The translations under genes and the position numbers were made by a program. A stretch of DNA of 64,000 bases, taken from Tenacibaculum dicentrarchi. GTDB taxonomy: Bacteria > Bacteroidota > Bacteroidia > Flavobacteriales > Flavobacteriaceae. The notes beneath the pieces were generated by a model, which saw nothing but the letters and a program-made list of their open reading frames with translations, had not been told where the DNA came from and made no database searches. The number at the start of each line of letters is the position of its first letter. Within the stretch, counting starts at the first letter, position 1. Shown piece after piece: positions 36,028 through 45,407 of the stretch. The stretch is from positions 1 to 64,000 of the forward strand of contig NZ_OESZ01000044.1 in NCBI RefSeq assembly GCF_900239345.1, in the 5' to 3' direction.

Positions 36028-36179
36028 TATAGCCTATTTAAATTTCATCTGAAAAAAAATAGAACAGAAAAATAAGAAACCGAATTCATTAAAAAGAATT
36101 TAGTTCAGTTTCTCATCCTGATTTGCCGAAGTTCTCCTTTTGATACGATGCTGAAATAAATTCAGTATGACGTTTATCT
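36028..36179 (-). repeat. Dispersed REP-like repeat, copy R2 (inverted relative to R1)
   Basis: On the minus strand this copy reads through the same block order as 32197-32332: TACTGAATTTATTT, CGGCAAATCAGGATG, TTATTTTTCTGTTCTATT, AGATGAAATTTAAA. With R1 it brackets the LOG gene and the decayed bacteriocin locus in opposite orientation, so recombination would invert, not delete, the segment. Confidence 0.8.
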
Positions 36180-36187
36180 CTTTATAA

Positions 36188-39010
36188 CTACAATTCCTTT
36201 TTTAAAAACTTCGCAGTATAACTCGTTTTATGTTTGGCTACTTTTTCAGGAGAACCAACGGTTAAAACTTCGCCACCATTTTTACCACCTTCCATACCAA
36301 TATCAATAATGTGGTCAGCAAGTTTTATAACATCCATATTATGTTCGATAATTAGCACGGTATTTCCTTTATCAGCAAGTTTATTTAGTACGTTCATTAA
36401 AACACGAATATCTTCAAAATGTAAACCTGTAGTAGGTTCATCTAAAATATAAAAAGTATTTCCTGTGTCTCTTTTAGATAGTTCTGATGCTAATTTAATA
36501 CGTTGTGCTTCTCCTCCAGAAAGAGTCGTAGATTGTTGTCCTAGTGTTATATATCCTAATCCAACATCTTTAATTGTTTTTAATTTTCTGTGTATTTTAG
36601 GAATTGCTTCAAAGAAATCAGTAGCATCATTAATGGTCATATTTAATATATCTGAAATAGATTTTCCTTTATATCTAATTTCTAAGGTTTCTCTATTAAA
36701 ACGTTTTCCTTGACAAGTTTCACAAGTTACGTTAACATCAGGTAAAAAGTTCATTTCAATAACTTTAACACCACCACCTTTGCAGGTTTCACAGCGTCCA
36801 CCTTTTACATTAAAACTAAAACGACCAGGTTTATAACCTCTAATAACGGCTTCAGGAGTTTTAGAAAATAAACTTCTAATTTCTCCAAATACTCCAGTAT
36901 AAGTTGCTGGATTCGAGCGAGGAGTCCTACCAATTGGAGATTGGTCAATATCTATAACTTTATCAATATGTTTTAAGCCTTCAATTTTTTTATAAGGCAT
37001 AGGTTTTTTTACGCCATTATAAATATGTGCATTTAAAATAGGATATAAAGTTTCATTTATTAAAGTAGATTTTCCACTTCCTGAAACTCCTGTAACACAA
37101 ATCATTTGTCCTAAAGGAAATTTAACAGTAACATTTTTTAAGTTATTTCCTGATGCTCCAGAAAGTTTAATAAAATTACCATTTCCTTTTCTGCGTTCTA
37201 TTGGTATGGCAATTTTTTTTCTTCCTGTTAAATAATCAGCAGTTAATGTATTGTGTAATTTTAAATCTTCAAAAGTTCCTTGGCTTACAATTTTACCACC
37301 ATGTATTCCTGCTCCAGCACCTATATCTAAAACAAAATCGGCTTGTTCAATCATATCTTTATCGTGTTCAACCACTAAAACAGAATTTCCAATATCACGA
37401 AGTTTTATAAGTGATTGAATCAATTTTTCGTTATCACGCTGATGTAAACCGATACTTGGTTCATCTAAAATATATAAAACACCAACTAATTGCGAACCAA
37501 TTTGAGTGGCTAATCGAATTCGTTGTGCTTCTCCACCTGATAATGATTTTGATGTTCTGTTTAATGTTAAATAATCTAAACCAACATCTAATAAAAATTG
37601 AATTCTTGTGCGTATTTCTTTTAAAATTTCACTAGCAATTATTAATTGTTTTTCAGATAAATTATTTTCAATATCTTTAAACCAATTAGCTAACTCACTA
37701 ATATCCATTTGAGCTAACTCACTAATATTTTTATTGTTGAATTTAAAATGAAGTGCTTCTTTTTTTAATCTTTTTCCTTGGCAAACAGAACAATTAACTT
37801 CATCCATAAAATCTTTTGCCCAGCGTTTTATGGTAGTGCTTTCAGCATTTTTATACTGATTTTTTATAAAGGCGATAATTCCTTCAAAATCAATTTCATA
37901 ATTTCGAGTAACACCAAGTTCTTTGGAGTTTATTTTAAACTTTTCATTTCCTCCGTGTAAAATGATTTCCAAGGCATTTGCAGGAATTTTATTTATTGGG
38001 TCGGTAAGTTTAAAATTGTATCTATCGGCAATTGTTTGTAATTGTTTAAAAATCCAACTACTTTTTTGATTTCCTAAAGGTATAATTCCTCCATTTTTGA
38101 TAGAGATATTATTATCAGGAATTATTTTTTTTATATTAATTTCATCTGTAAGTCCTAATCCGTTACAACAAGTACAAGCACCTCTTGGTGAATTAAATGA
38201 AAAAGAATTTGGCTCGGGATTTGGATATGCAATTCCTGTACTAGGACACATTAATTCACGACTAAAATAACGTGGTTTATCATCAGTATCAACATCAATA
38301 ACCATTAAAATATTATCACCTGTATATAAGGCTGTTTTTATGGTTTCTTCTAAGCGTTTTTCTGATTTTTGATTTACAATTAACCTATCAATAACCACTT
38401 CAATATTGTGAGTTTTGTAGCGGTCAAGCTTCATACCTTTTTCAATATCTTTTATTTCACCATCAACTCGAACTTTTACAAAACCTTGTTTGGCTATTTG
38501 TTCGAAAAGCTCTCGATAATGTCCTTTTCTACTTTTGATTAAAGGCGCAAGAATAGCAATACGTTTTTCGTTAAAATCTTTTAAAATCAATTTTCTGATT
38601 TGTTCATCAGAATAGCTGACCATTTTCTCATTAGTATTATATGAGTAAGCATCCGAGGCACGAGAAAAAAGTAAACGTAAAAAATCGTAGATTTCTGTAA
38701 TTGTACCTACTGTTGAACGTGGACTTTTATTTGTGGTTTTTTGTTCGATAGCAATAACGGGCGATAAACCATCAATTTTATCAACATCAGGTCTTTCTAA
38801 ACCTCCTAAAAACTGACGAGCATATGCCGAAAAAGTTTCAATATATCTACGCTGTCCTTCGGCATAAATAGTGTCAAAAGCAAGTGATGATTTCCCACTA
38901 CCACTTAGCCCAGTAATAACTACGAGCTTTTCACGAGGGATTTTAACATCAATGTTTTTTAAGTTATGTGCTCTAGCTCCGTAAACTTCAATATATTCTT
39001 GTTCTTTCAA
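36188..39010 (-). CDS. uvrA: Excinuclease ABC subunit A
   Basis: Damage-recognition ATPase of nucleotide excision repair. The 940-residue protein has two ABC modules: Walker [10 protein letters not shown] (34-42), signature [11 protein letters not shown], Walker B ILDEPSIG, then [22 protein letters not shown] and ILDEPTTG. The second zinc module (CETCKGGG and CETCQGKRF) is intact; the first reads CPSTG-CTCC, lacking one Cys of the usual pair, a form I recall in Bacteroidota. The TTG at 39010 is taken as start because the 17-codon longer frame from a GTG spans the TAACTTTG promoter box; the resulting length is standard for UvrA. Confidence 0.92.
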   Translation of the reverse strand: MKEQEYIEVYGARAHNLKNIDVKIPREKLVVITGLSGSGKSSLAFDTIYAEGQRRYIETFSAYARQFLGGLERPDVDKIDGLSPVIAIEQKTTNKSPRSTVGTITEIYDFLRLLFSRASDAYSYNTNEKMVSYSDEQIRKLILKDFNEKRIAILAPLIKSRKGHYRELFEQIAKQGFVKVRVDGEIKDIEKGMKLDRYKTHNIEVVIDRLIVNQKSEKRLEETIKTALYTGDNILMVIDVDTDDKPRYFSRELMCPSTGIAYPNPEPNSFSFNSPRGACTCCNGLGLTDEINIKKIIPDNNISIKNGGIIPLGNQKSSWIFKQLQTIADRYNFKLTDPINKIPANALEIILHGGNEKFKINSKELGVTRNYEIDFEGIIAFIKNQYKNAESTTIKRWAKDFMDEVNCSVCQGKRLKKEALHFKFNNKNISELAQMDISELANWFKDIENNLSEKQLIIASEILKEIRTRIQFLLDVGLDYLTLNRTSKSLSGGEAQRIRLATQIGSQLVGVLYILDEPSIGLHQRDNEKLIQSLIKLRDIGNSVLVVEHDKDMIEQADFVLDIGAGAGIHGGKIVSQGTFEDLKLHNTLTADYLTGRKKIAIPIERRKGNGNFIKLSGASGNNLKNVTVKFPLGQMICVTGVSGSGKSTLINETLYPILNAHIYNGVKKPMPYKKIEGLKHIDKVIDIDQSPIGRTPRSNPATYTGVFGEIRSLFSKTPEAVIRGYKPGRFSFNVKGGRCETCKGGGVKVIEMNFLPDVNVTCETCQGKRFNRETLEIRYKGKSISDILNMTINDATDFFEAIPKIHRKLKTIKDVGLGYITLGQQSTTLSGGEAQRIKLASELSKRDTGNTFYILDEPTTGLHFEDIRVLMNVLNKLADKGNTVLIIEHNMDVIKLADHIIDIGMEGGKNGGEVLTVGSPEKVAKHKTSYTAKFLKKEL

Positions 39011-39043
39011 AAGTACTTTTTTTACCAAATTTAACCAAAGAAG

Positions 39044-39051
39044 CAAAGTTA
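39044..39051 (-). promoter_or_regulatory. -7 box of the uvrA promoter
   Basis: TAACTTTG on the minus strand fits TAnnTTTG. Transcription would start near 39040, so initiation at the TTG at 39010 is the consistent choice. Confidence 0.55.
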
Positions 39052-39126
39052 CAGAAACCAAATTTGTTTTAAAGCAGATGCAATAAAATCATTGTAATTA
39101 GGTATCTTGCAATTAAAATAATTAAG

Positions 39127-39354
39127 ATGAAATTTATTCATTCGGTGCGTCATTTTTTTGAGCATCATGGTTTTGCGGTATCTTCTCGGTTTGCAGATAA
39201 ATTAGGAATGCGTGCTACTAATGTGCGTTTATTTTTTATTTATATTTCATTCGTAACCATTGGTTTGTCGTTTGGCTTGTATTTAACCTTGGCGTTTTTA
39301 TTACGCCTAAAAGATATGATTTATACTAAACGAACTTCTGTTTTTGATTTATGA
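39127..39354 (+). CDS. PspC domain protein
   Basis: The 75-residue protein has the PspC layout: an N-terminal helical stretch (SRFADKLGMRATNVRLFFIY) leading into one or two membrane segments (IYISFVTIGLSFGLYLTLAFLL). PspC-type proteins sense envelope stress; here it is a short stand-alone form. Its stop overlaps the ATG of the K+ channel gene by 4 bp, so they are cotranscribed. Confidence 0.8.
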   Translation: MKFIHSVRHFFEHHGFAVSSRFADKLGMRATNVRLFFIYISFVTIGLSFGLYLTLAFLLRLKDMIYTKRTSVFDL

Positions 39355-40355
39355 TAAAGAGCCTCTTTAAATCAAAATTATATAAGGCGGTTTTATTCTC
39401 GTTGCTTATTTTACTAATAGGGATAGGCGGGTATATGTGGCTATTTAAGTATTCTTTTATTGATGCCTTATACATGACTATAATTACCATTACCACTATT
39501 GGTTTTGGTGAAGTTTACCCGTTTGGAACTGGCGAAAAAATATTTACTATAGGTTTAATAGTATCAAGTTTATTTACCTTCGGATATGCCGTTTCATTAT
39601 TTTCAGAATATTTAATAAGTGGGCAATTTTTTTATCAATTAAAAACAAAAAAAGTGCAAAAAAAAATTGAAAAGTTACAAGGACATACCATTGTTTGTGG
39701 CTACGGTAGAAATGGAAAACAAGCAATTTCAAAATTAAATAGTTACAATCAAAAATTGGTAGTAGTTGAAAAATTTGAAAATGTGATTAAAGAACTAGAT
39801 GAACATGAAATATTAAATATTGAAGGCGATGCAACTACGGATGAAGCCTTGCTAAGAGCAGGAATTTTAAATGCTCATAATTTAATAACTGTTTTACCTT
39901 CGGATGCCGATAATTTATTCGTAGTATTAACCGCTAGTCAGTTAAATAAAAAATGTAAAATTATTAGTAGAGCTTCGGAAGAATCATCATGTAGTAAACT
40001 TAAAATTGCAGGAGCCGATAATGTTATTATGCCCGATAAATTAGGTGGTGCACACATGGCGTCATTAGTGGTAACTCCTGATGTTATTGAATTTGTAGAT
40101 CGGTTAACCATAGAAGGCGATACTACAGCAAATTTAGAAGAAATAAAAATAGATAACTTACCTAAAGAATACCTAAATAGAACTATTTTAGATTTAGATT
40201 TACGAAAAAAAACAGGATGTACTGTTATTGGGTATCGCACTGCGGATAAAGAATACATTATAAATCCGGAAGCGTCATTAAAACTTTCGGCAGGCGCAAA
40301 TTTAATTGTATTAGGACGTCCTGAGCAAATTATAAAATTAAGACAATTATTTTAA
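39351..40355 (+). CDS. Potassium channel with RCK (TrkA-N) domain
   Basis: The 334-residue protein has two membrane segments around a pore loop with the filter TTIGFGEVYP (residues ~48-57; TIGFG variant of TVGYG), then a cytoplasmic RCK domain with the Rossmann GYGRNGKQAI and a TrkA-C part near the C-terminus. This is the MthK/Kch two-helix architecture. The RCK part probably gates the channel by nucleotide or Ca2+ binding. It overlaps the PspC gene by 4 bp and the reductase gene by 1 bp, forming a three-gene operon. Confidence 0.88.
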   Translation: MIKSLFKSKLYKAVLFSLLILLIGIGGYMWLFKYSFIDALYMTIITITTIGFGEVYPFGTGEKIFTIGLIVSSLFTFGYAVSLFSEYLISGQFFYQLKTKKVQKKIEKLQGHTIVCGYGRNGKQAISKLNSYNQKLVVVEKFENVIKELDEHEILNIEGDATTDEALLRAGILNAHNLITVLPSDADNLFVVLTASQLNKKCKIISRASEESSCSKLKIAGADNVIMPDKLGGAHMASLVVTPDVIEFVDRLTIEGDTTANLEEIKIDNLPKEYLNRTILDLDLRKKTGCTVIGYRTADKEYIINPEASLKLSAGANLIVLGRPEQIIKLRQLF

Positions 40356-41254
40356 TGAAAAAAGTAGTTATTACAGGAAGTAATGGATTGTTAGGGCAAA
40401 GCTTAGTTAATTTATTATTAAAAGAAACCCAAAAATATCAAGTAATTGGTTTTTCAAAAGGAAAAAATAGAAGTGGTAGAACCGATTTTAACTATGTTCC
40501 TATTGATATTACAAATAAAAACTGTCTGAATAAGCAATTAAAAAAATATCAACCAGATGTTATTATAAATACCGCAGCAATGACAAATGTTGATGCTTGT
40601 GAGAACAGTAAAGAAGCCTGTGATCTTTTAAATATTGATGTAGTTGATACTTTAAGAAACTTTTCATCAGCTAATAATACACATTTAATTCACATATCTA
40701 CCGATTTCATATTTGACGGTAAAAAAGGTTTTTATAAAGAAACTGATACGCCAAATCCTGTTAATTATTACGGAATATCAAAATTAAAAGCAGAGCAAAT
40801 TTTAACCCAATCAAACATAGATTATACAATTCTTCGAACTGTTTTGGTCTATGGAAAAGTCTTTGATATGTCGCGAAGTAATATTGTGCTTTGGGTAAAA
40901 AAATCACTAGAAGATAAAAAAGAAATTACCATTGTTAATGATCAATACCGCACGCCAACTTACGTGGAGGATTTAGCATTTGCATGTAAATTATCTATTG
41001 ATAAAAAAGCAGTAGGAATTTTTAATATTTCATCAAATACACTGTTGAGCATTTATGAAATAGCCCAGCAAATAGCAGTAGTTTTTCAGCTAGATAAAAG
41101 TCTAATTAAGCCTATAAAAACAAGCGAATTGAAGCAAACAGCAAGCAGACCAGTTAAAACAGGTTTTGATTTGGAAAAGACTAATGAAATATTGCAGTTT
41201 TATCCAAAATCATTTAAAGAAAATTTACAAAAATTTAAAAAGAAGTTATCCTAA
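40355..41254 (+). CDS. RmlD-like SDR-family reductase
   Basis: The 299-residue protein has the extended SDR fold: GSNGLLGQSLVN near the N-terminus (NAD(P) binding), NTAAMTNVDACE, ISTDFIFDG and the catalytic YYGISK with Tyr and Lys. This set is characteristic of dTDP-4-dehydrorhamnose reductase. No other rhamnose genes are nearby, so the real substrate may differ. Its ATG overlaps the stop of the K+ channel gene (TAATG). The operon link to a K+ channel is probably incidental. Confidence 0.8.
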   Translation: MKKVVITGSNGLLGQSLVNLLLKETQKYQVIGFSKGKNRSGRTDFNYVPIDITNKNCLNKQLKKYQPDVIINTAAMTNVDACENSKEACDLLNIDVVDTLRNFSSANNTHLIHISTDFIFDGKKGFYKETDTPNPVNYYGISKLKAEQILTQSNIDYTILRTVLVYGKVFDMSRSNIVLWVKKSLEDKKEITIVNDQYRTPTYVEDLAFACKLSIDKKAVGIFNISSNTLLSIYEIAQQIAVVFQLDKSLIKPIKTSELKQTASRPVKTGFDLEKTNEILQFYPKSFKENLQKFKKKLS

Positions 41255-41339
41255 AAGCGATATTTTAAGGTTTAAAACTTGTTGTAAGTACATTTTTTTA
41301 TGATATTGCGAATTACAAACTAAAAATAAACATATTTAT

Positions 41340-42920
41340 ATGAATAAAAGACTTCTTACATTGTTATTATTAATAATACCGATGTTCACGTTCGCACAAG
41401 AAAAAGGTTTAGCTGAAAAGATAAATGAAGGGTTTAAACCTGTTGCTGATGCTTGGGGTGGTTTTGTTTTTTACTCAATAGAATTAGGAGGAGGAGTAAA
41501 AATACCTCTAGTAATAATAATGTTATTAATGTCGGGGTTAATATTTACAATATTATTCAAATTTGTAAATATCCGATTATTTCCAACTTCTATAAACATT
41601 GTTAGTGGAAAGTATGACGAAATTGACCATGTAACAACAGATGTTATGGAAGGAGACCCAACCCCAGGTGGTGACGCGATTGAAACCATTCGGGTAGAAG
41701 GAACAGATGGTGAGGTTTCTCATTTTCAAGCATTAACAGCAGCACTTTCAGGAACTGTTGGTTTAGGAAATATAGCAGGTGTAGCGGTGGCTTTATCATT
41801 AGGAGGACCAGGAGCAACTTTTTGGATGATTATTGCAGGTTTAATAGGAATGTCGTCAAAATTCGTAGAGTGTACTTTAGGGGTAAAGTATAGAGATGTA
41901 GGCGAAGATGGTACCATTTACGGTGGACCGATGTATTACTTAAGAAAAGGATTAGCCGATGTAGGTAAAAGTACTTTAGGTAAAATATTAGCCGTTATTT
42001 TCGCTATTATGGTTGTTGGTGGTTCTTTTGGAGGAGGAAACATGTTTCAAGCAAACCAAGCAGCACAGCAATTTGGTAGTATGATTGGTTCAACAGATTT
42101 ATCAACTGCTTTAACATTTGGTGTTGTAATGTCTATATTAGTAGGTGTTGTAATTATTGGAGGAATCAAAAGAATTGGAAATATTACAGAAAAGATTGTG
42201 CCTTTTATGGTAGGTATTTATGTTTTAGCTGCTATAATTATTTTAGTTGCTAAGTTTTCGTTAATAGGAAATGCTTTCAGTCAAATTTGGGATGGTGCTT
42301 TTAATGCAAAAGGAATTTCAGGAGGTATATTAGGAGTATTAATTATTGGTTTTCAAAGAGCTGCATTTTCAAATGAAGCAGGAGTTGGCTCGGCTGCAAT
42401 TGCTCATTCGGCAGTAAGAACAAAATACCCCGCATCAGAAGGTTTAGTCGCTTTATTAGAGCCATTTATTGATACCGTTGTGGTTTGTACCATGACCGCT
42501 TTAGTAATTATTATTACCAATGGCGACGGAAGTATTATGACTTACGGAACAAAATCTCCAGACGGTGTTTTGGCAACCTCAAAAGCATTTGCTTCGGTAA
42601 TTCCTTGGTTTCCTTATGTATTAACAATGGCAGTAGTATTGTTCGCTTTTTCAACCATGTTATCGTGGTCTTACTACGGATTACAAGGTTGGATGTTTTT
42701 ATTTGGTCGTTCAAAAGCAGCAGATTATGCGTATAAAATATTATTCTGTTTATTTGTAATTATTGGTTCAGCAGCAAGTTTAGGAGCGGTAACAGATTTT
42801 TCTGATGCAATGATTTTTGCTATGGCAGTACCTAATCTTGTTGGGTTATTTTTCTTATATCCAAAGGTAAAAGAAGAGTTAACAATTTACTTAAATGCTA
42901 TTAAAGCTAAAAATTTATAA
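41340..42920 (+). CDS. Alanine/glycine:cation symporter (AGCS family)
   Basis: The 526-residue transporter imports alanine or glycine with Na+. Family motifs include LSGTVGLGNIAGVAVALSLGG, PMYYLRKGL, GFQRAAFSNEAGVGSAAIAHS and FAFSTMLSWSYYG. It has an N-terminal signal-like stretch (MNKRLLTLLLLIIPMFTFAQ) before the usual core, which adds about 40 residues to the standard ~450-480; I have seen this extension in Bacteroidota relatives. It is probably monocistronic, 85 bp after the preceding gene. Confidence 0.9.
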   Translation: MNKRLLTLLLLIIPMFTFAQEKGLAEKINEGFKPVADAWGGFVFYSIELGGGVKIPLVIIMLLMSGLIFTILFKFVNIRLFPTSINIVSGKYDEIDHVTTDVMEGDPTPGGDAIETIRVEGTDGEVSHFQALTAALSGTVGLGNIAGVAVALSLGGPGATFWMIIAGLIGMSSKFVECTLGVKYRDVGEDGTIYGGPMYYLRKGLADVGKSTLGKILAVIFAIMVVGGSFGGGNMFQANQAAQQFGSMIGSTDLSTALTFGVVMSILVGVVIIGGIKRIGNITEKIVPFMVGIYVLAAIIILVAKFSLIGNAFSQIWDGAFNAKGISGGILGVLIIGFQRAAFSNEAGVGSAAIAHSAVRTKYPASEGLVALLEPFIDTVVVCTMTALVIIITNGDGSIMTYGTKSPDGVLATSKAFASVIPWFPYVLTMAVVLFAFSTMLSWSYYGLQGWMFLFGRSKAADYAYKILFCLFVIIGSAASLGAVTDFSDAMIFAMAVPNLVGLFFLYPKVKEELTIYLNAIKAKNL

Positions 42921-42960
42921 GAGTTTTAAATCTTTTTATTAAAGATAAAAAAATATAAAA

Positions 42961-43677
42961 ATGAAATTATTTAAATCCCATTTCTGGTATAACAAACGCC
43001 AAAGAAATGGGACTTTCTTTTTGTGTATTATCCTTTTTATCCTTCAAGTTATCTATGTTTATATGGCTTTTTCCTCGGATAAAAAAATAACTACAACTTC
43101 AATCGAAATTCATGCTTTTCAACAAAAAATAGACAGTTTAAAAACAATCGCTTTAGCAGTTAAAAAACCAAAAAAACACCCTTTTAATCCCAATTATATA
43201 ACGGATTTTAAAGGAAGTAAATTAGGCATGAGTCTGTTAGAAATTGATAAATTACACGCCTACAGAAAACAAGGTAAATTTGTAAATTCAGCGATAGAAT
43301 TTCAGAAAATAACCAATATTTCCGATAGTTTACTAAGTGAAATTTCGCCGTATTTTAAATTCCCAGACTGGGTACTAAAACGCAAAAAAGAAGTAGTAAA
43401 AAAAAGACACACTTCAAATTATTCTGATTTTTCTGCTGTAAATTTTTCAGAAAAACCTGTATCAAAAACAGAAAAACGAATCGTTAAAATTAATATAAAT
43501 ACTGCTTCATTTAAACAAATATTAAAAATTCCTTATGTTAATTATCAACTTTGTAAAAAGATTATTGAATACAGAGAAGAAGTTGCAGAACTTCAAGATA
43601 TATCAGAAATAAAAAATATCGCTCAATTTCCAATCGATAAATATGATAGAATAGTTTTATATTTGAAAGCAGAATAA
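42961..43677 (+). CDS. Membrane-anchored helix-hairpin-helix protein (ComEA-like)
   Basis: The 238-residue protein has one N-terminal membrane segment (about residues 20-40, FFLCIILFILQVIYVYMAF), then a linker and two HhH-type modules: SLLEIDKLHAYRKQGKF and, near the C-terminus, NINTASFKQILKIPYVNYQL with KIIEYREE. HhH domains bind DNA non-specifically; ComEA-type proteins act in DNA uptake. The orientation places the HhH part outside the cytoplasm. No other competence gene is near. The acyl-CoA dehydrogenase gene follows 22 bp later. Confidence 0.75.
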   Translation: MKLFKSHFWYNKRQRNGTFFLCIILFILQVIYVYMAFSSDKKITTTSIEIHAFQQKIDSLKTIALAVKKPKKHPFNPNYITDFKGSKLGMSLLEIDKLHAYRKQGKFVNSAIEFQKITNISDSLLSEISPYFKFPDWVLKRKKEVVKKRHTSNYSDFSAVNFSEKPVSKTEKRIVKININTASFKQILKIPYVNYQLCKKIIEYREEVAELQDISEIKNIAQFPIDKYDRIVLYLKAE

Positions 43678-43699
43678 ACAAACAACAAACGAATATATA

Positions 43700-44869
43700 A
43701 TGATGAATACTATGTACTTTACAGAAGAACACGAATCTTTTCGTGAAAGTTTTAAAAGCTTTTTACAGAAAGAAGTAGTTCCTCATATAAATAAATGGGA
43801 AAAAGATGGAACGGTAGAACGTTTTATTTGGAAGAAATTTGGTGAAATGGGTTATTTCGGATTAAATCAGCCAGAAGAATATGGAGGTTTAGGATTAGAT
43901 CTTTTTTATACCGTAATTTTTTTAGAAGAATTACAAAAAGTAAACTCAGGAGGTTTTGCTGCTGCTATGTGGGCACATGCTTACTTGGCAATGACACATT
44001 TAAATAAAGAAGGAGATGCTCGTATAAAAAAAGATTATTTAACACCAAGTATTAACGGTGATAAAATTGGCTGTCTATGTATTTCAGAACCTTTTGGGGG
44101 AAGCGATGTTGCAGGAATGCGCACCACGGCTGTTAAAAAAGATGATACCTATGTAATTAACGGTTCAAAAACATTTATTACCAACGGAATATATTCAGAT
44201 TATTTAGTGGTTGCTGCTAAAACAAATCTGCAGGAAAAACACAAAGGAATGAGTATCTTTATTGTTGATAGAAATACCCCAGGGGTTTCAGCAACTAAAT
44301 TAGACAAACTAGGATGGAGAGCTTCCGATACCGCCGAAATTGCCTTTGACAATGTGGTAATTCCTGCTCAAAATTTAATGGGAGAACAAGGAAAAGGGTT
44401 TCCTTATATTATGCAACATTTCGCTTTAGAGCGTTTAATTATGGCAATTAATGCACATGCAAGAGCCGAATATGCGGTTGATTATGTCTTGCAATACATG
44501 AGCGAAAGAGAAGCTTTTGGTAAAACCCTAGACAAGTTTCAGGCCTTGCGTCATAAGGTGGCAGAAATGGCATCAAAAGTTGATATGTGTCGAGAATATA
44601 ATTATTCGATTACAAAAAGACTCAACGATGGCGTTTACGTAGTAAAAGAGGCGAGTATGAGTAAAATGCTATCTACCAAAATGGCGGATGAAGTTATTTA
44701 TGATGCTTTGCAATTATTGGGTGGTTATGGGTATATGGAAGAGTATCCGTTGGCACGTTTGTTACGAGATAGCCGTTTAGGTCCTATTGGTGGCGGAACT
44801 TCAGAAATTCTAAAAGAGATTATCGCTAAAATGATTATCGATAAAAAAGAGTATAAGCCGGCAACCTAA
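43700..44869 (+). CDS. Acyl-CoA dehydrogenase
   Basis: The 389-residue FAD enzyme (MMNTMYFTEEH; the second ATG is a possible start) carries CLCISEPFGGSDVAGM, GSKTFITNG and QLLGGYGYMEEYPLARLLRD. The terminal motif reads PIGGGTSEIL: the Glu of the common YEGT catalytic site is Gly, as in the long-chain/isovaleryl-CoA dehydrogenase branch, where the base comes from helix G. It is separate from the fad operon at 8-14 kb and lacks that enzyme's C-terminal extension. The substrate is unknown. Confidence 0.87.
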   Translation: MMNTMYFTEEHESFRESFKSFLQKEVVPHINKWEKDGTVERFIWKKFGEMGYFGLNQPEEYGGLGLDLFYTVIFLEELQKVNSGGFAAAMWAHAYLAMTHLNKEGDARIKKDYLTPSINGDKIGCLCISEPFGGSDVAGMRTTAVKKDDTYVINGSKTFITNGIYSDYLVVAAKTNLQEKHKGMSIFIVDRNTPGVSATKLDKLGWRASDTAEIAFDNVVIPAQNLMGEQGKGFPYIMQHFALERLIMAINAHARAEYAVDYVLQYMSEREAFGKTLDKFQALRHKVAEMASKVDMCREYNYSITKRLNDGVYVVKEASMSKMLSTKMADEVIYDALQLLGGYGYMEEYPLARLLRDSRLGPIGGGTSEILKEIIAKMIIDKKEYKPAT

Positions 44870-44890
44870 TTTTTGAATTACTATAAAAAA

Positions 44891-44985
44891 GATGTTTTGG
44901 GCATTCCCTTGCAGGTCGCGCTTTCCACTATATCTTTTTTATGAAAAATAAAAAAGGATGCCGTTTCAATCGCTAATGCAGTGAC
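44891..44985 (-). repeat. Degenerate dispersed repeat, second member
   Basis: In reverse orientation this reads AGCGATTGAAACGGCATCC, a T-rich stretch, then AAGATATAGTGGAAAGCGCG. The same blocks in the same order appear at 1689-1792. It lies after the acyl-CoA dehydrogenase gene and before the rpsU promoter. No reading frame is seen. Confidence 0.5.
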
Positions 44986-45011
44986 CAACTTTAAAATAAG
45001 TATAAAAATAA

Positions 45012-45042
45012 TTGTAGATTAAAATAAGACTCAGTACATTTG
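45012..45042 (+). promoter_or_regulatory. Promoter of rpsU
   Basis: TTG (45012-45014), a 20-bp spacer and TACATTTG (45035-45042) give a textbook Bacteroidota -33/-7 promoter. Confidence 0.75.
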
Positions 45043-45093
45043 CAGTCCTAAAAATAAAAATTTAGAGACTACAATGAAGGGAGGTGCTAATAT

Positions 45094-45291
45094 ATGTTAA
45101 TTATTCCAATTAAAGAGGGAGAGAATATCGATAGAGCGTTAAAACGTTACAAACGAAAGTTTAGAGATGTAAAAATCTTAAGACAACTACGTGATAAAAA
45201 ACAGTTCAATAAACCGTCTGTTGTTAAACGTGCTCAAATGAAGAAAGCGTCTTACGTTCAAGGACTAAGAACTAAAGAAGAAGTAAGCTAG
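45094..45291 (+). CDS. rpsU: 30S ribosomal protein S21
   Basis: A 65-residue basic protein of the small ribosomal subunit near the anti-Shine-Dalgarno region; S21 starts IIPIKEGENIDRALKRYKRK as usual. A GGAGGTG lies about 9 bp upstream of the ATG, a strong Shine-Dalgarno rarely seen in this lineage, which fits reports that flavobacterial rpsU carries one linked to its own autoregulation (recalled). It has its own promoter and terminator. Confidence 0.93.
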   Translation: MLIIPIKEGENIDRALKRYKRKFRDVKILRQLRDKKQFNKPSVVKRAQMKKASYVQGLRTKEEVS

Positions 45292-45312
45292 AAATAGTTT
45301 ATTAATTTACAG

Positions 45313-45349
45313 AAACCTGTATTGATTAATTTCAATGCAGGTTTTTTTG
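45313..45349 (+). terminator. Terminator of rpsU
   Basis: AAACCTGTATTG pairs with CAATGCAGGTTT (one mismatch) around an 8-nt loop, followed by T residues. Confidence 0.88.
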
Positions 45350-45407
45350 TATATTTATTTTTCAAAAGCTGTTAGAGTAGCAGTATCAAAATATTAAAAT
45401 AGGCTTT

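Noticed and set aside
39011..39061. 17-codon extension of UvrA from a GTG
   Set aside because: The extension contains the TAACTTTG promoter box; the family start matches the TTG at 39010.
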